Source of the DNA: Whitmania pigra
Lineage: Eukaryota > Annelida > Clitellata > Hirudinida > Haemopidae
Direction of reading: 5' to 3'
Assembly: GCA_021613335.1 (NCBI GenBank)
Contig: JAJTWR010000299.1
Location: 2,160,001-2,224,000, forward strand
Length of the DNA: 64,000 nucleotides
Position 1 is the first letter of the stretch; each line of letters starts with the position of its first letter. The notes under the pieces are model-generated. The model saw only the letters and a list, made by a program, of their open reading frames with translations. It was not told the origin of the DNA and ran no database searches. Below, one piece after another: positions 1 through 12,537 of this stretch. The translations under genes and the position numbers were made by a program.

Positions 1-3000
1 TGATAATTTATTTTTTGATTAATATTTTATTTCAAACCTTTTATTCATATTCTCCAATCTAAAATTTCAAAAAATGTAAAGTTGTTCACATGCTTGAAAA
101 GATGACTTCAATAATTGTTGAGAGTTGAACTGGATTCAAAAACAAACACAAGCAACAATTTTTTGATGGCAAGAAGTTCCCAAGTTATTATTGTGGAAAT
201 GATAAAATATTTAATAGAAATTCATACTTTACCTTTCAATCTTTCAATCTTAACAAAACGTTATACTTCAAAGCATACAGACAAAATAAAAAAAACACAC
301 CTTATTATTCATAAATAATAATAAATAATAATAATTGTTTATTTGCCTCATTACTAAAAAAATTTATCAATCATTCAAATTTAATCAAATTTACAGTCAG
401 AACGGAAGCCATGAAGATGTCCCATAATTTCCTAATAACTTGCTAAATATAGGTTCAATATTACTCAATTTTATGCATATCATCATTTTATCGCATACAA
501 TGCCTTCTGTGAATTTCAAATAAATTCATTGAGTAGAATTTGTAAATTATGCAAAACAGCAATTTAGATTCATTTGAAAACCGCGAAGATTTACTTATGA
601 CCATTAAAAGTTGAAGTTTTTGATATTTATGTAATAAAATAATATGCATATATAATAATATGTTTGTTACACAAACCCAAATAGAGTTATAAAACAAAAT
701 CTAGTTTCTGGGTGCTTCGGCTGATCATGGCTACTCCGGCGCGTTGACTCGGTGTTGCAGTGTAACTGGGCCTTGATATTATTGAGCAGGTACTTCTGTT
801 CCGTTCAGATAATCTTGTTAATCAACGAACCTTTTCAAAAAGTCAAAAGGACTTTTCGGCCTAAATTTTGATGAATTTACAGGCATCAATAGAAAATTTG
901 GGACAACTGCATATAAACACAATATACTTACATGCATAGGGCGCTTGTAACCTTTTTACACACTCTGTATGGCAAGTATTAAACTTGAAGTGTACTATAA
1001 CGGAAATCAATATTTAACTTGAAAAAACAATAATTTTAAAATATTACTCGTGTTTTTAAGTGGGTTTTAATCCTTAGTCGGTGATTTTTTTGAATATTTT
1101 TTGTCTTTTTACGATGGACGCCTCGAAATCGCGTGATTCGAATGTTTAATTTAATGAGTGAAAATATTTTAACTAAAATTCCAGGAATACTCATAAATGT
1201 ATTAAGCTACATAACATAGTTAAATAGTAAATTCATTCATTATCGCATTATTATTTATCGAGTTATCAACCAACGAAATTGTTGGGTGTTATCAAAGTTT
1301 TCGTTCTAATTTTCGTTGGCTTTTGGTCGCACAATTTGTTAAAAAAATAAAATAAAAAATTGAAGGAAGCGTGCTGATGAAAGAAAATAAATGATTCCTT
1401 CATTATTCTGGTGATTGTGTTGATGATGACGATGACAAATAAATAATTAAATAAATATTTTCGATTAAATTCACATCAGACGTGAACTAGAAAATGAATT
1501 GAATATTATGCCTTCCAAAAGCAGATTGTCAACATTTGGCAAAAGAAGGAAGAGATAAGTTTATTGGACACTTTGGAGCAAAATGGAGGTAATTGTCGAA
1601 AGAATTGTCGACTTTGGTCGGAGAACTTGCAAAAAATAAGAAAATAATAATTGAAAATATTTATCTTTACACAAGAATATAGTGAGAAGTCAATTCATTT
1701 TTTGTTCCTAAAAATTTATTTCCCATTATATTAGTAATTATTAATAATTAATGTTAATGTCTTTATCGTGTGTTGTCATTAATATTAATAATATTATGAT
1801 GTTATTGTAATCATAATCATAATAATATTATAATAACAGTAAGTGTATTTTTAAATAATAATATTAATTAATAAAATTAATAAATATTAATAATAGTTAA
1901 ATTAATAATTCCAAATTAATAATAAGTGCATTTTATAGAGCCATAAGTGTAAGCATCAGTAATGTTTTATTAACGTCCGTTGCATATCTAGATGATTAGG
2001 ACGGTGCTCCAGCATCATCAGGGTCTCTTAAACCATTTATATAACGCCATCACCAGGAAAGTCCAAATCATCTGAATTATGCAACGGACTATAATCAAAT
2101 AAATAAATAGCCATCACCAGGCGCGCTTTTTGGCGGCCCAAACTGGGTTGCGAACATGCCTCATGACGACTGTTTCTTTTATCTCGCAGGAACTCAGTAA
2201 ACTGGAGCCAAGTTGCCCCCAATTGATTGAATGTTTTGGAATTTTTATATAAATAAAAGTATCAATTACTCAATTAATACATCAATTGTTCAATAAAATT
2301 TAAACAAAATTTTGATGAAGTGATTCAAATAGAGTGGAATGTTTTAAATAATAGATTTCAGATGATGATGATTAACTTTTTATAAATTATTCTGTTTTAA
2401 AACGAATTTATGCACGATTTATTATTATCAAATTTTAATCTTTTCATATAATCTTCCATAAATACCGCACATGTTTTGTGATAATATCTTGCCATCCAAC
2501 ATTTGATACCGAGTCACGCAAAAGAAATTCTTTCCCGAAATACAATTGTGCGTATTTATTTTTCCATCAAAAAATTAATTGTTCGTGCCGATGTTCTAAA
2601 TCGTCCTTGAATTTGTTCTAGCTTATTTAAATAAATTACGATAATTGCTTATTATTAATTAAATTATGACAACATCTTCCTGCTCATGCGTTACTACAGA
2701 CATAAACAATGAAACTGAAACAATGATGATGAAGTCCATTATTACATTTGCAACATTTTTAAACTCAGAAGAAATCAAAGATCACTGGATTGAAAGCAAA
2801 TGGTTGTTACGTTGATTTAAAACATTTTTAAAGATTCTTCATACCTCACACCCTTAACACTTTTCAACCACTGAACATTTTAAAAACATGATATGAAAAT
2901 GTGATTATAAAATGATGTTTTAAATTTTTTATTCTTGCGTTCGTCCGCTCACTCGTTCATTAATGGTCTAATAGAAATCTGAACCATTGTTTTATAACAA

Positions 3001-3890
3001 AAGCGAGAAAAAGCCTCAGACTTCAGGTTGTCATTAAATCTTTCTTTTGGGAAACAAATCGTCGGAGGGAGTTCGCCCTCTGCCCAAATTACGTCCCTGG
3101 TGATTTGCTCTCTGCCCCATCAGGGACCAATACTCTGAAGATCTCTGTCAGAAAGCTCGGTCAAAAGTTTCTGAAAAAAATATATCTTCATCTGATCTAC
3201 CGGCACGGCCCACCCGGCAACTTGAGGAGTTTTAGCCGAAACGTTTTTTGACGGTGAGGGACACTTCTTATGGATAGCAAACAAATGACGAAGGCAGAAC
3301 AACAGTGGCGACATAATAATCGAATCACGTGATGTTTGGACGAACAGAGAACTGTTAATGTTTCTTCTGCGGCTCTCCATCGTTTTCTCTCAAATTGGAT
3401 GTACATGATCGGTACACGTGGCGACACAATAAGGCCCTAGAAGCCACCTAAATAGCAAAAAATCCGCAGAAGCAAATTCTCGCAAAATTGGTTGCAATTG
3501 AAGCAAAAGGGCTTTGTCGCGAGAAAAAGAGATGTTTGTTTTGTTTTGTTTTTGCGATTGAAGCGAACAACGAACCGAAAACGAAGAAATTCTGTCCTAT
3601 CGAAAGAACTAGACCATAACGGAAATTAAAGATTATAATAATTAAAGTTGAACCCGCTGGAGTTGAGGCGAGGGGCCAGACTGGAAAGTCGACCCACTCG
3701 GGATGTTCCTTAAAACGTCGTCCCACGCCACGTCATGATCAGCCAATCTTTCGTGTCTTTCGTAACTAAGCTGCAGTTCAAGGTCAAGGCATTTCTTCAG
3801 TTTGCTGTTCGTAAATAGTCCGGACGACGGCTTTTTGCGGGTTTGTAAGGAAGAATTGGAGTTGATAAGAGATGTCTTAAAAACAGACTA

Positions 3891-3965
<75 letters not shown>

Positions 3966-4365
3966 TCCAAATATGCAGGAGGGAGGGCTGAGATTAGCAT
4001 ACACGAAAATATCGTGTCGACGATCACAAAATTTTGATAAAAAAAAGTAAAATGTAATAGCGAGAAAGTGCCAAACCTAATAATAAAAGAACAAAATTGT
4101 AATAATAAAAGAAAACATTGTTCTGAGGGAATCGGTCGTGTTCCGCAAGGATTTGAGACGACTTAAATATTCAATATCGAAACTCTTACCTTAAGCAATC
4201 TCATTTTCAAACGACTCATTTGTAATATATAAAACAAAGCTGTAGTTTATTAAAACAGTTGAGGAGTCTGCACCAAGATAACTATTCATCCTCTTGCATG
4301 CCTCATAAAACAAAAGTGAATTCCAATATCAAAAGAACAAAATATTAATTTGAGCACAGTTGATG
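1..4365. other. AT-rich region with no recognised gene
   Basis: No open frame here resembles a protein I know, and I could not build a spliced model. There are AATAAT-type low-complexity tracts around 1780-1930, a dispersed repeat at 1959-2003 (a near-identical copy lies at 27089-27133), and a TAA/ATA trinucleotide run at about 3904-3962. The less AT-rich part at 3060-3730 has short open frames on the minus strand but no family resemblance. Confidence 0.5.
3904..3962. repeat. (TAA)n microsatellite
   Basis: Near-pure trinucleotide run of about 58 bp. It creates a spurious poly-isoleucine reading frame on the minus strand. Confidence 0.9.
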
Positions 4366-7300
4366 CTACATTTCAGATTCATTGAAGTAATCATCTCTTC
4401 CTGATTCTTCTTCTCTTACTTCATTCATTTGAAAGGCCTCCTCTGGCAACTCTAAACGCTTTTTAGCAGTGGAGCCCTTTTGAGTCTTAACATTTTCAGC
4501 CTGGAAAAACAAATAGTATTAACCAAATATTAACACAAGAATTCCAGCTTAACCATTGCATATAAAATACCTGTTGTGTCTTTGGCTCACTAATTTTCTT
4601 GCTCTTCATGAGTTTGTTAATCCTAAAAATCTCCAAATCTGCATCTCTGTTTATTAGAGATTATGCATTTTAACATGTTAAAAACATAATTGATTCATAT
4701 GAAGCTTACCTGACTTACATTTTAATATGTTAAAAAATTAATTGATTAAAAATGGCGCTTACCTGACTTACATTTTAATATGTTAAAAAATTAATTGATT
4801 CATATGAAGCTTACCTGACTTACATTTTAATATGTTAAAAAATTAATTGATTCATATGAAGCTTACCTGACTTACATTTTAATATGTTAAAAAATTAATT
4901 GATTCATATGAAGCTTACCTGACTTACATTTTAATATGTTAAAAAATTAATTGATTCATATGAAGCTTACCTGACTTACATTTTAATATGTTAAAAAATT
5001 AATTGATTCATATGAAGCTTACCTGACGACCTGCAACGAGGGCATCGACATCACCGCTGCAGTGTCGTTCATCACGGACGATGTTGAATCCAGCAAAGTT
5101 TTTGAAACTCCAGCAACCGGAGATTTGGAAAACATGGATGATGTGAGATCGAAATGGATCTCAGATGCTTCATTGTCACCATCAAACAGTGCAAGGACCT
5201 TGGCTGCCTCTTTGTCTGCAATCTGCTGCTTTAAATCACTAAAATCATTAAAAAGCAATGTCCATTCATTAATTTTGTTCAAAGAAACTAACCTGCTGAG
5301 AAATATTAGCAAAGTAATTGTGTCCATTTCCCTGAGTTTTTAGGCAATCTGTCATCAGCTTCTTAAAGGCTCTACTCTTTTTCAAAGTATTTTTACCTTT
5401 CAGGACCTCAAATTCTGTTTGCAAAATACCATTTTATGAAAACAAAATCAAAAAATTCACAAAAATCATTCCATCTCCTCTGACAAACAAACCTGGAAGA
5501 TTATTTTCTTTATCAACTTTTGATGATTTCTCTGAAATAAAAAACTTGTTTTTAAAACAATGGAACCGGAAGAGTAAAAATATTTTTAAAGACTTGCTTT
5601 TAATTTTTCTCTGTTTGACAAGATTAGCCTTCTGAGGAATAGATTTCCTTTTTGGTGATCTACATGCAATGGTGCAACGGATAATGGTGCAATTTTGTAA
5701 ATTTGTTTAAAAAACATGGATTTTTCAGGTGCTAGTTTACTCTGATAGGCTGTTGCACTTTAAAGCCATTTATTCTCTGATAATTTATTATAATTTATGA
5801 TTATTTATATTTCTCACCTGGAAACACTCGTTTTCATTCCAACTTTTTTATTTGATTGCTTTGCTTGTTGATGAATCTTTTGAGTTTTTGAAATGGCACC
5901 GATACTGATAATAATACAATTGTGTTGAGTTTTAATGTTAACATCGCTCCCCATCAATACTGTTAATAATAACAATAATTTTTAATATTAACAACCTAAT
6001 TGTCTGTGAATTACAAATTTTTATCAGTTTATTCAAAACCTTGTTGACGTACCTAGAACAGGTCTGCACTGCTATTTCAGAAAGCTTCTTTGACCCAGAC
6101 CTGTCATCATGTTCATCATAAATGCTGTCACTCAATAAACAATCTTGACTGACATTTAAAAAGACATTTTCCAGAATTTTGTTTGGCGATCCACGGCAGG
6201 TAAAGACCATGTTGTTCGGACCAAACGATTGCGTGAGAGCATCGAATGAGATGTCATTTGGATTGCAGGACATCGGAGCTTCTTTGGACAAATTTATCAC
6301 TTTAGCTTGGCTTCCTAACTGACCCTGATTTAAATCTTCATCACTAGTTGCAAATGCATCTCCACATGATTCCAGTCTGAGTCTTTTAGGAGATGACTCA
6401 TTCTTTTTATTTGGCAGGGGTCTTTTTAATTTTAAATGAACATCTGCTCTTTGTCGCCTGTAATGAAAACAATACTTGACAAACACAGAAATAAAGTTTA
6501 GACAAGTAATTAAAAATAATTTGTTTATTTTATCCAAAACATTTAACAAATATCAAATAAATGGTTCTATAAATTAAAAACGTAAGTCTTAGGCAGTCAT
6601 TTGCATAAAATGATTCAAAAATTAAAGTCACTAAATTTAAATTGGGCTCTTATCTCACAAAATGTTAATTACAACATTAAAATTTAAATATTCAAATTAA
6701 TTCTTAAAAATCCAACTTGGGTCTTATTGAAGATTTTTTATTTTGTTCCTGTTTTGTTTGAGGCTTTGAATTCACAAGTGCTGCAATGGAAGGGGTTTCC
6801 ATTACTTCAATATTACCAAGGGTCCTGCAAGAAAAACTAATTTAATAATAATAATAACTTATTAATTATAATAATTAATATGAAATTAATTGTTGTTCAC
6901 CAATTTAATGCTGTTAACCAATTAATTTAATCAGCCAGTCACTTATTATTAATGAATTGTTTAGCAAACATCAAATTAATAATTATTCACCAATGAATTA
7001 TTATTAATGACAAACGCCCTTAAATTAAACATTTAGAGTAACTACAAATAGATATATATATAATATTAAAAAAACTTAGAAATTTCAAGAAAATAAACCC
7101 TGTCTGTTTTCTTTTGGGAAGTTGTTCCACAGAAAATGTTGATTTACTGCTGACCATTGGTTCAAAGTGAACGATGTCAGTTAACAAGCAATCTTCACTG
7201 ACGTTCAAAGTCTCCAAAGCTTTGTTTCGTGGTCTGCAAGTCGTTCTCGTGGTTCGACGATCGGGAAACAATTGCACAACAACGTCGCTCGAGATTTTGC

Positions 7301-8289
7301 GCAAACTGTCGCTCTTCGGAGATGTTTTGCTGGCAGTTTTGGCAAATAAATCTGATGCCTTAGTTTGATGACTGTCATCAATGTCAGAAAAATTTAATCT
7401 TTTCCTCACATTTTGCTCGCATTGTAAAAAGTCATCCATATTGGAATCATCCTGAGAATTTAGTATTTGATTTGTTGATGTAAATTTGTTCAATTCCTCA
7501 GCCAAATTATCAGAATCAAATGCAGTCAAGCAATCAATTTCGTAGCAATCGTTGGCATCATTGCAAGCCCTTAGCACTTGTGGCATTGTGGCCATATTTG
7601 GAACCATTTTGAACGGAATTGACTCTGGAATGATATTCTGATGAATGTTATCAACCATCAAGTTCTCCATACCTGAAACATAAAATGAATTAAACCCAAC
7701 TGTAAATTACCAGTCAGCATTACATCTATTCTTATCTATACCAATATTTGTACAAACTCAAAATAATAATATTGTCAAAAAAACCTTTCTTGTTTCCCTT
7801 TGTGGAGTCAAATTTCTTCTTTGCATTTTTACCTTTAGAGCCTGTTTTTCTGAATAATTTGAAGTAGCTCAGTTTTGTAATTACAATTACCCGGCATTAT
7901 AAATGCCAAGCACGAAAATTACCTCTGCAATAATTTTTTCCAATTGGATGGAAATCCATTTTTAAACTTGTTCAAAGTTGAAATAGATAAATCTAAACAA
8001 ATGAATAAATCCATGAACAAACAAATCTACACATTAGTGCACAAATACTTGAGAAACATACAGACATTTTGCTGAGCGATTAGCTTTAGACATTGGACCC
8101 ACAAGTTTGTACTGGCTGCCTGTTGAACTTTCCAAAACACGTGGACTGATCCTTTTAACAATCTCACTGCTGTGCCAAAAGACTGAAGTATCTCTAAAAA
8201 CAATTAATAATAAACATATATAATCTCTCAAAAATTCAGGACAAAATCAAGGAATCTTACTCGCACAGTCCCTCTACACAGATTCCCAT
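4366..8289 (-). CDS. Uncharacterised multi-exon gene, basic Ser/Lys-rich protein with a KEN box
   Basis: I do not recognise the family. Coding exons seen on the minus strand include 8261-8289 (start, MGICVEGLCE), 8062-8193, about 7920-7990, about 7795-7855, about 7085-7675, about 5990-6460, about 5590-5660, about 5490-5535, 5293-5414, 5023-5228, 4571-4622 and 4366-4500 (stop). Some joins between them are not phase-resolved. The product is rich in Ser, Lys and Asp, with basic patches (SPKRLRLES, SPKRKSIPQK) suggesting a nuclear protein. A canonical KEN degron (DKENNLP) sits in the 5.5-kb exon. A motif of the form NKxLE..LNVSxDCLLxD occurs in both large exons (near 7200 and 6150), so part of the protein is duplicated. 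An extra exon-like block at 6712-6829 ends in its own stop and may be an alternative terminal exon. A cell-cycle or chromosome role is only inference from the KEN box and charge. Existence of the gene is fairly sure; its exact model is not. Confidence 0.55.
4662..5022 (-). repeat. 52-bp tandem repeat carrying a splice donor in every unit
   Basis: About seven units. The + strand word GCTTACCTGA starts at 4704, 4757, 4809, 4861, 4913, 4965 and 5017. On the gene's strand this reads TCAG|GTAAGC, a near-perfect 5' splice site. The copy at 5017-5022 is the donor of the coding exon 5023-5228, and the other copies lie downstream in its intron. The second unit is a variant (52 or 53 bp spacing, different tail). 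Confidence 0.85.
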
Positions 8290-8997
8290 TTTTGTTTGAG
8301 CAAGCCCCCAATTCCTCAGTTGGTAACATTTCATGGCTTATAAAAAACCCACTAAGAATTCTGTTGGGCATAAACGTAACGGATCAATATCGAACTACGA
8401 TTTAAAAAGGCAGCAGAAATTAAATACTATTCATTAATTCATATTAAATCTTGCTGTTAAATAACTTCATAAAATCTCATATTTTTTGAAACTTTTTCAA
8501 TAAAGCTTCGTTTAATGATTCAAACCTATCAGAACGTAAACAAACGGAGAGTCGATAATTAATATAAACACATAATATATAAAATAAACGCCATTTTACA
8601 TATTTGAATATTCAAAGTTTGCTTTTGTAACATATATATAAATTGTATTTCTGGATTTCAAACAAATGATTTAGTTTTCAAATACATAATATCTTCAAAT
8701 TTTGTTTGGTACATTATAAACGTGATTTAATCGACATCTTAAACCTTCGTCCCACTTGAGGAAACGAAATGTTTTTGCCTCTAGCCAAAATTCAATAAGT
8801 GGAAACCTTCATAAAACATGAGGAAATTATCTTTTTTTGCTAAATCTAGTCTAAAGCTACCGTTGCCGCCCCCCACACCCCCAAATTAAAGTCCCAGTTC
8901 CAGAGGGGCAAACTTTTATAGAACTTGGGACTTTTTTGACTCTAGTCTAAAGACACGGAGAAACGGCAACAAGGATCATCCTTGACTGAACGTGCTG

Positions 8998-9245
8998 AAT
9001 GCACCCCAGCAAGCACAAGAAATCGGGACCCGACCGGGTCCCACGCGGGAAGAAAAGCGGGACCCGATTCGGTAGCCCAGCGGGGCCATGCCGGTTTTGG
9101 CCGCGGGCACCAGTCGGGTCCCGTGACACGGGTACCACTCGGGTAGCCCGCCGGGTTTCCGCTGGTTTGTGTCTGTGGGCACCACACGGGCCCCGCATTA
9201 GTTGCCCGGCATCATTAAGCACGGGTTGCCCAGCCCAATCCCTAC
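8998..9245. repeat. GC-rich dispersed repeat, left of the DUF4806 gene
   Basis: An isolated GC-rich island in AT-rich DNA, full of GGGACCCG, GGGTACC and GGGTCCCG words that are partly palindromic. It starts with CCCAGCAAGCACA. A block of the same family at 11461-11660 ends with TGTTTGCTGGG, that is, in inverted orientation. Open frames across it on both strands are composition artefacts. Confidence 0.6.
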
Positions 9246-9329
9246 ATCATTAATGACGAGTTTCTCAACAATATATGTAAGACTGCAGAACACAAATTTT
9301 TGGATTATATCAAGTTTATTCAAAAAAAT

Positions 9330-11157
9330 TCAGCTGTTATTAATTAAATTAATTCTTTTCCGACTGCCAGCTCCTCTGTCTCTGGCATTTCCAAACCATT
9401 TGCGAAGTTCCAACTCACAATCTTGGCTGGTTGCAGCTGAAGTTCTTGGGTTCCTTTGTACTACCCCTAAAATTTTCCAGATGAAAAGATTAATAATACT
9501 GCTAATCTTATTATTACTCTATAATTAAGTTAAATTAAAATTCAATTTATAGTAGCATCAAACCAAAGTGTTAATCAACAAAGTTACAAAAAGGAAACCA
9601 GTTGACTAACCAAACACAACATTAAACATTTCGGTTTGTCGAAAAGCCTTTTTGCCATGCTGTCCCGACAAATTGCACTTTCGACTCATTTCATCCGTCA
9701 GCAAATGCTTCATAAGCCTCCGGATGGTGGTCTCAATGTTATGCCCTCCATTGGATACCAGAGCAAAAATCTGAATTGAGAATTAGAGTCCTTAAACTAA
9801 TTTTTAAAATGTTGATTTTATACCAACCAATTGGTTTTTAATTCCAACATCCTTTAAAAGGTCTTCAATGCTTGCAAATTCGCAATCACTCCGAATTGGC
9901 AAACTAATTCCTTCCGGAATTTCAGCATTAGTAACCATGTTGTTTTGCAAGCTCTTTGCAATCATATCAAGAGATCTCTTAATCATCTCTGCATTTGCTA
10001 TTAAGAGCCTAATAGCTTTATCCAAATCTGTTTTTAAGCAATATATCAAGAATGAATATGAATTTAATTGTCAATAACAATTACCATAACAAGTCTAGCT
10101 CACCAAGGGTGCTAGATGTTAATACTTGGGGAGAGGGATGAGGTAATTCTGAGTGATGTGATTGAGGTGACTGAGATTGAAATGAAGGAGAATGGTGGAC
10201 CTGAAACACTTCTTTTGAAAGAGGAATTGGCTTATTTATTTGGACATCCTTTGGTTTTCTGAATAATTTAAAATTGCAATTAGCTAAACAGATAACATAT
10301 AACAAGTTAAAAAACAAATTTTAAAAAATATAATATTCGCAATATGTTCGAATGGGCATACAGCAGTTTCAATGAAACAACTTCTTCATCACTACTTGAA
10401 TCTATCCTCCTTTTTGCTCTGTAAAAAATATTGTTAAAATAAATCCAGTATTGCACACCGTTAGGAATATATCAGTCTTGTATACTTTCTTCTTTTTTTT
10501 CAATGACATCAGTTTCAGAATCGATGTTCGATGTCTCCTCAGCCAATTTTGTCTTTTGCTCTGGCATCCATAACATCATCTGAATCATGAAAAGCAATAC
10601 ACATTTTGTTATATTATTTACAAACTATATTTCATTTAGTCCCCTCCAGCCAAAGTTGTGCTTTTTATAGTCTTATTGGTTCCAAGAAGAGTTCTAGAAT
10701 CATTTGGCAAATCAGGAATAACATGCTTAAGAACTTTCAATAAGTCTGTTGTGGCTTTATGACAGATATTATTAGACAGAGCCCAACGAGCAAGCTCTTC
10801 AGTTATGTTAAACTCATCAGTTTCATGATTTGGATCTTCCAAATCCATTTCTTCTTCTGAATAATGATTTAGATCTTCCAAACCCATTTCTTCTTCTGAA
10901 TTTTGAAAACGAATAGACCACGTATCCTCATCAAATTGTCGATGTAATTCATCGTCAACTGACTCTAATACTCTCTGGCTTACAGTATCGACTGAATTTC
11001 TAAAACTAGAAACATTATTTACATCCGTATTGGAGCATGAAGGAATATGCTCAACGTTAACATAAGCATCAGGTTTCAACTGATTCCTAATTTCTTCAAC
11101 TCGTCTAGCTAATTGACGTCTTTTAGTTCTCTCTGAAACGTATGGCGATAAACTCAT
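9330..11157 (-). CDS. DUF4806-domain protein (possibly transposon-derived)
   Basis: Exons on the minus strand: about 10636-11157 (start at 11157), about 10490-10580, 10362-about 10418, 10104-10258, 9828-10027, 9611-9770 and 9330-9466 (stop). The last four joins keep phase. The C-terminal half matches the DUF4806 pattern: an acidic segment (IEDLLKDVGIKNQL), then SNGGHNIETTIRRLMKHLLT, a CNLSGQHGKKAF block, and a final ELRKWFGNARDRGAGSRKR tail. The N-terminal exon carries EELARWALSNNICHKATTDL followed by LPNDSRTLLGT, a combination I associate with the same invertebrate protein class. The donor of the first exon is not obvious (the frame runs to a stop at GGD), so the gene may be broken there. 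Function is unknown. These genes occur in many copies in some invertebrates, which suggests mobile-element ancestry (inference). Confidence 0.6.
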
Positions 11158-11160
11158 GTT

Positions 11161-12537
11161 GCAGAAAGTTTTATAGTTGCTTAATCTTCTTCTTAAAGCA
11201 AATGTGCCAAAAATGCAATTATTAAGCTGATTAACTCACTTTTTCGGCATTCAACTCGTTCGACTGAGATCGCTTGTATCGTTGGGTAACAAATCAACAA
11301 TGAATCCAATTTTACCCGCGCTGTTGTATATAATGAAACTAGTTACACATAACTAAACAATTTTACAAACAGAGTAATTGCAAGGATTCACTAAATGTTT
11401 ACATTATAGAAATATCATTAATTATGAATAAAATTTAGTTTACACATATACACATTATTTTCCGGCGGGGATAAGCCACTGGGCTATGCTCGGGACCCTT
11501 GCGGGCTCTTTAGCATATTAATGAGTTTCTTTCCCCTACGGGTCCCGTACCTATCCCGAGACTTTGCCCGGACGTAACCCGCTGAACTGGGCAAACTGGG
11601 CAACCCGCCTTCAGACCGCACGGTCCCCACCTGGCGGTGTTTGCTGGGACCCTCGTTTTCACTGGAAACCCCCAAATCCTCTATAACTTGGATTGAGAGC
11701 TTCTCGACGAAATATAAAGCATTGATCACTCAGATCTATAAAGAGGATCTTTTAACTAAACATAAACCTTTACAATTTTCTTACAAACAAACTGTAAATC
11801 TTTGAACGATACGCCATTGCTTTAATCTGTTGCTTATGTTCTCGTATATTTTGCTAATTTTTACTTACTGGTGTTACTTTCGAAGTTCCGCCGACTCATT
11901 TTCAGTTAAAAAAATAAAATATATGGGGAACTATTCAAATTTGATATAACACAAATTTGCAATCTAAGATTCAATTTATTATTAAATGTTGAATATGTGT
12001 TACCTCACTAATTTTAATTTTTAGCATTTTACAAATATTGCAATCAAATTGTAAATCTATTATTTCGCCTATATTTTCAGAACACATTTAAGTTTTTTTG
12101 TATAACAGAATCATTGGTTAGTGCTGTCCTGCATGTGCAAACGTGTGGAGTGTTTACGCTGAAAATTTGTTAGATTTGCTCAGTTTGGAAGTTCGTTTGG
12201 CTTTGATACTTGATTGATTTTGCCACTTTTGTTGAGACGAAACAAATTTTGATTTTGGTGAAGTTGCTATCGACATATTGTTTCTGAGTACCGGAAAGCG
12301 CACGTTATGTGTTTATTTAATAAGTGACTGTTATTTTCTAAAATATATTTAACAAAATGTGGTTGTTTTGAAGGGATTATTATTATTTTTGGCGAAAACA
12401 TCCGATTTGATAAATAGTCAAACATACCGAAAAATATCTTTATCGGAACCATCTACCAATTAATAACTTTATGTTGTAAACCCATGAGTTTCAGGTTGTT
12501 AGAAGATGTCTAAAATTTTGTTATACTATTTTCAGCA
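11161..12537. other. Intergenic region between the DUF4806 gene (-) and ABCE1 (+)
   Basis: Apart from the GC-rich repeat it is AT-rich and without a coding signal. The two genes are divergent, so both promoters should lie here. A pyrimidine-rich stretch ending in TTTTCAG occurs directly before the ABCE1 start codon, so ABCE1 probably has an upstream non-coding exon in this region. I cannot place a core promoter. Confidence 0.4.
11461..11660. repeat. GC-rich dispersed repeat, right of the DUF4806 gene
   Basis: Second GC-rich block, with GGGTCCCG, CCCGGACG and CAACCCG words. It ends with GGTGTTTGCTGGGACC, the inverse of the start of the block at 8998. The two blocks bracket the DUF4806 gene at a distance of 2.5-2.7 kb. 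Confidence 0.55.

Noticed and set aside
715..790. A GC-richer block with TGGCTACTCCGGCGCG that looked like a structured RNA
   Set aside because: No tRNA, 5S or snRNA signature could be matched and no pairing pattern was convincing.
3120..3726. Three minus-strand open frames of 76-92 codons
   Set aside because: No recognisable domain, splice context or homology, and their composition is as expected for random less AT-rich DNA.
8942..9253. Overlapping Pro/Gly/Arg-rich frames on both strands
   Set aside because: Caused by the GC-rich repeat, which is open in several frames at once.
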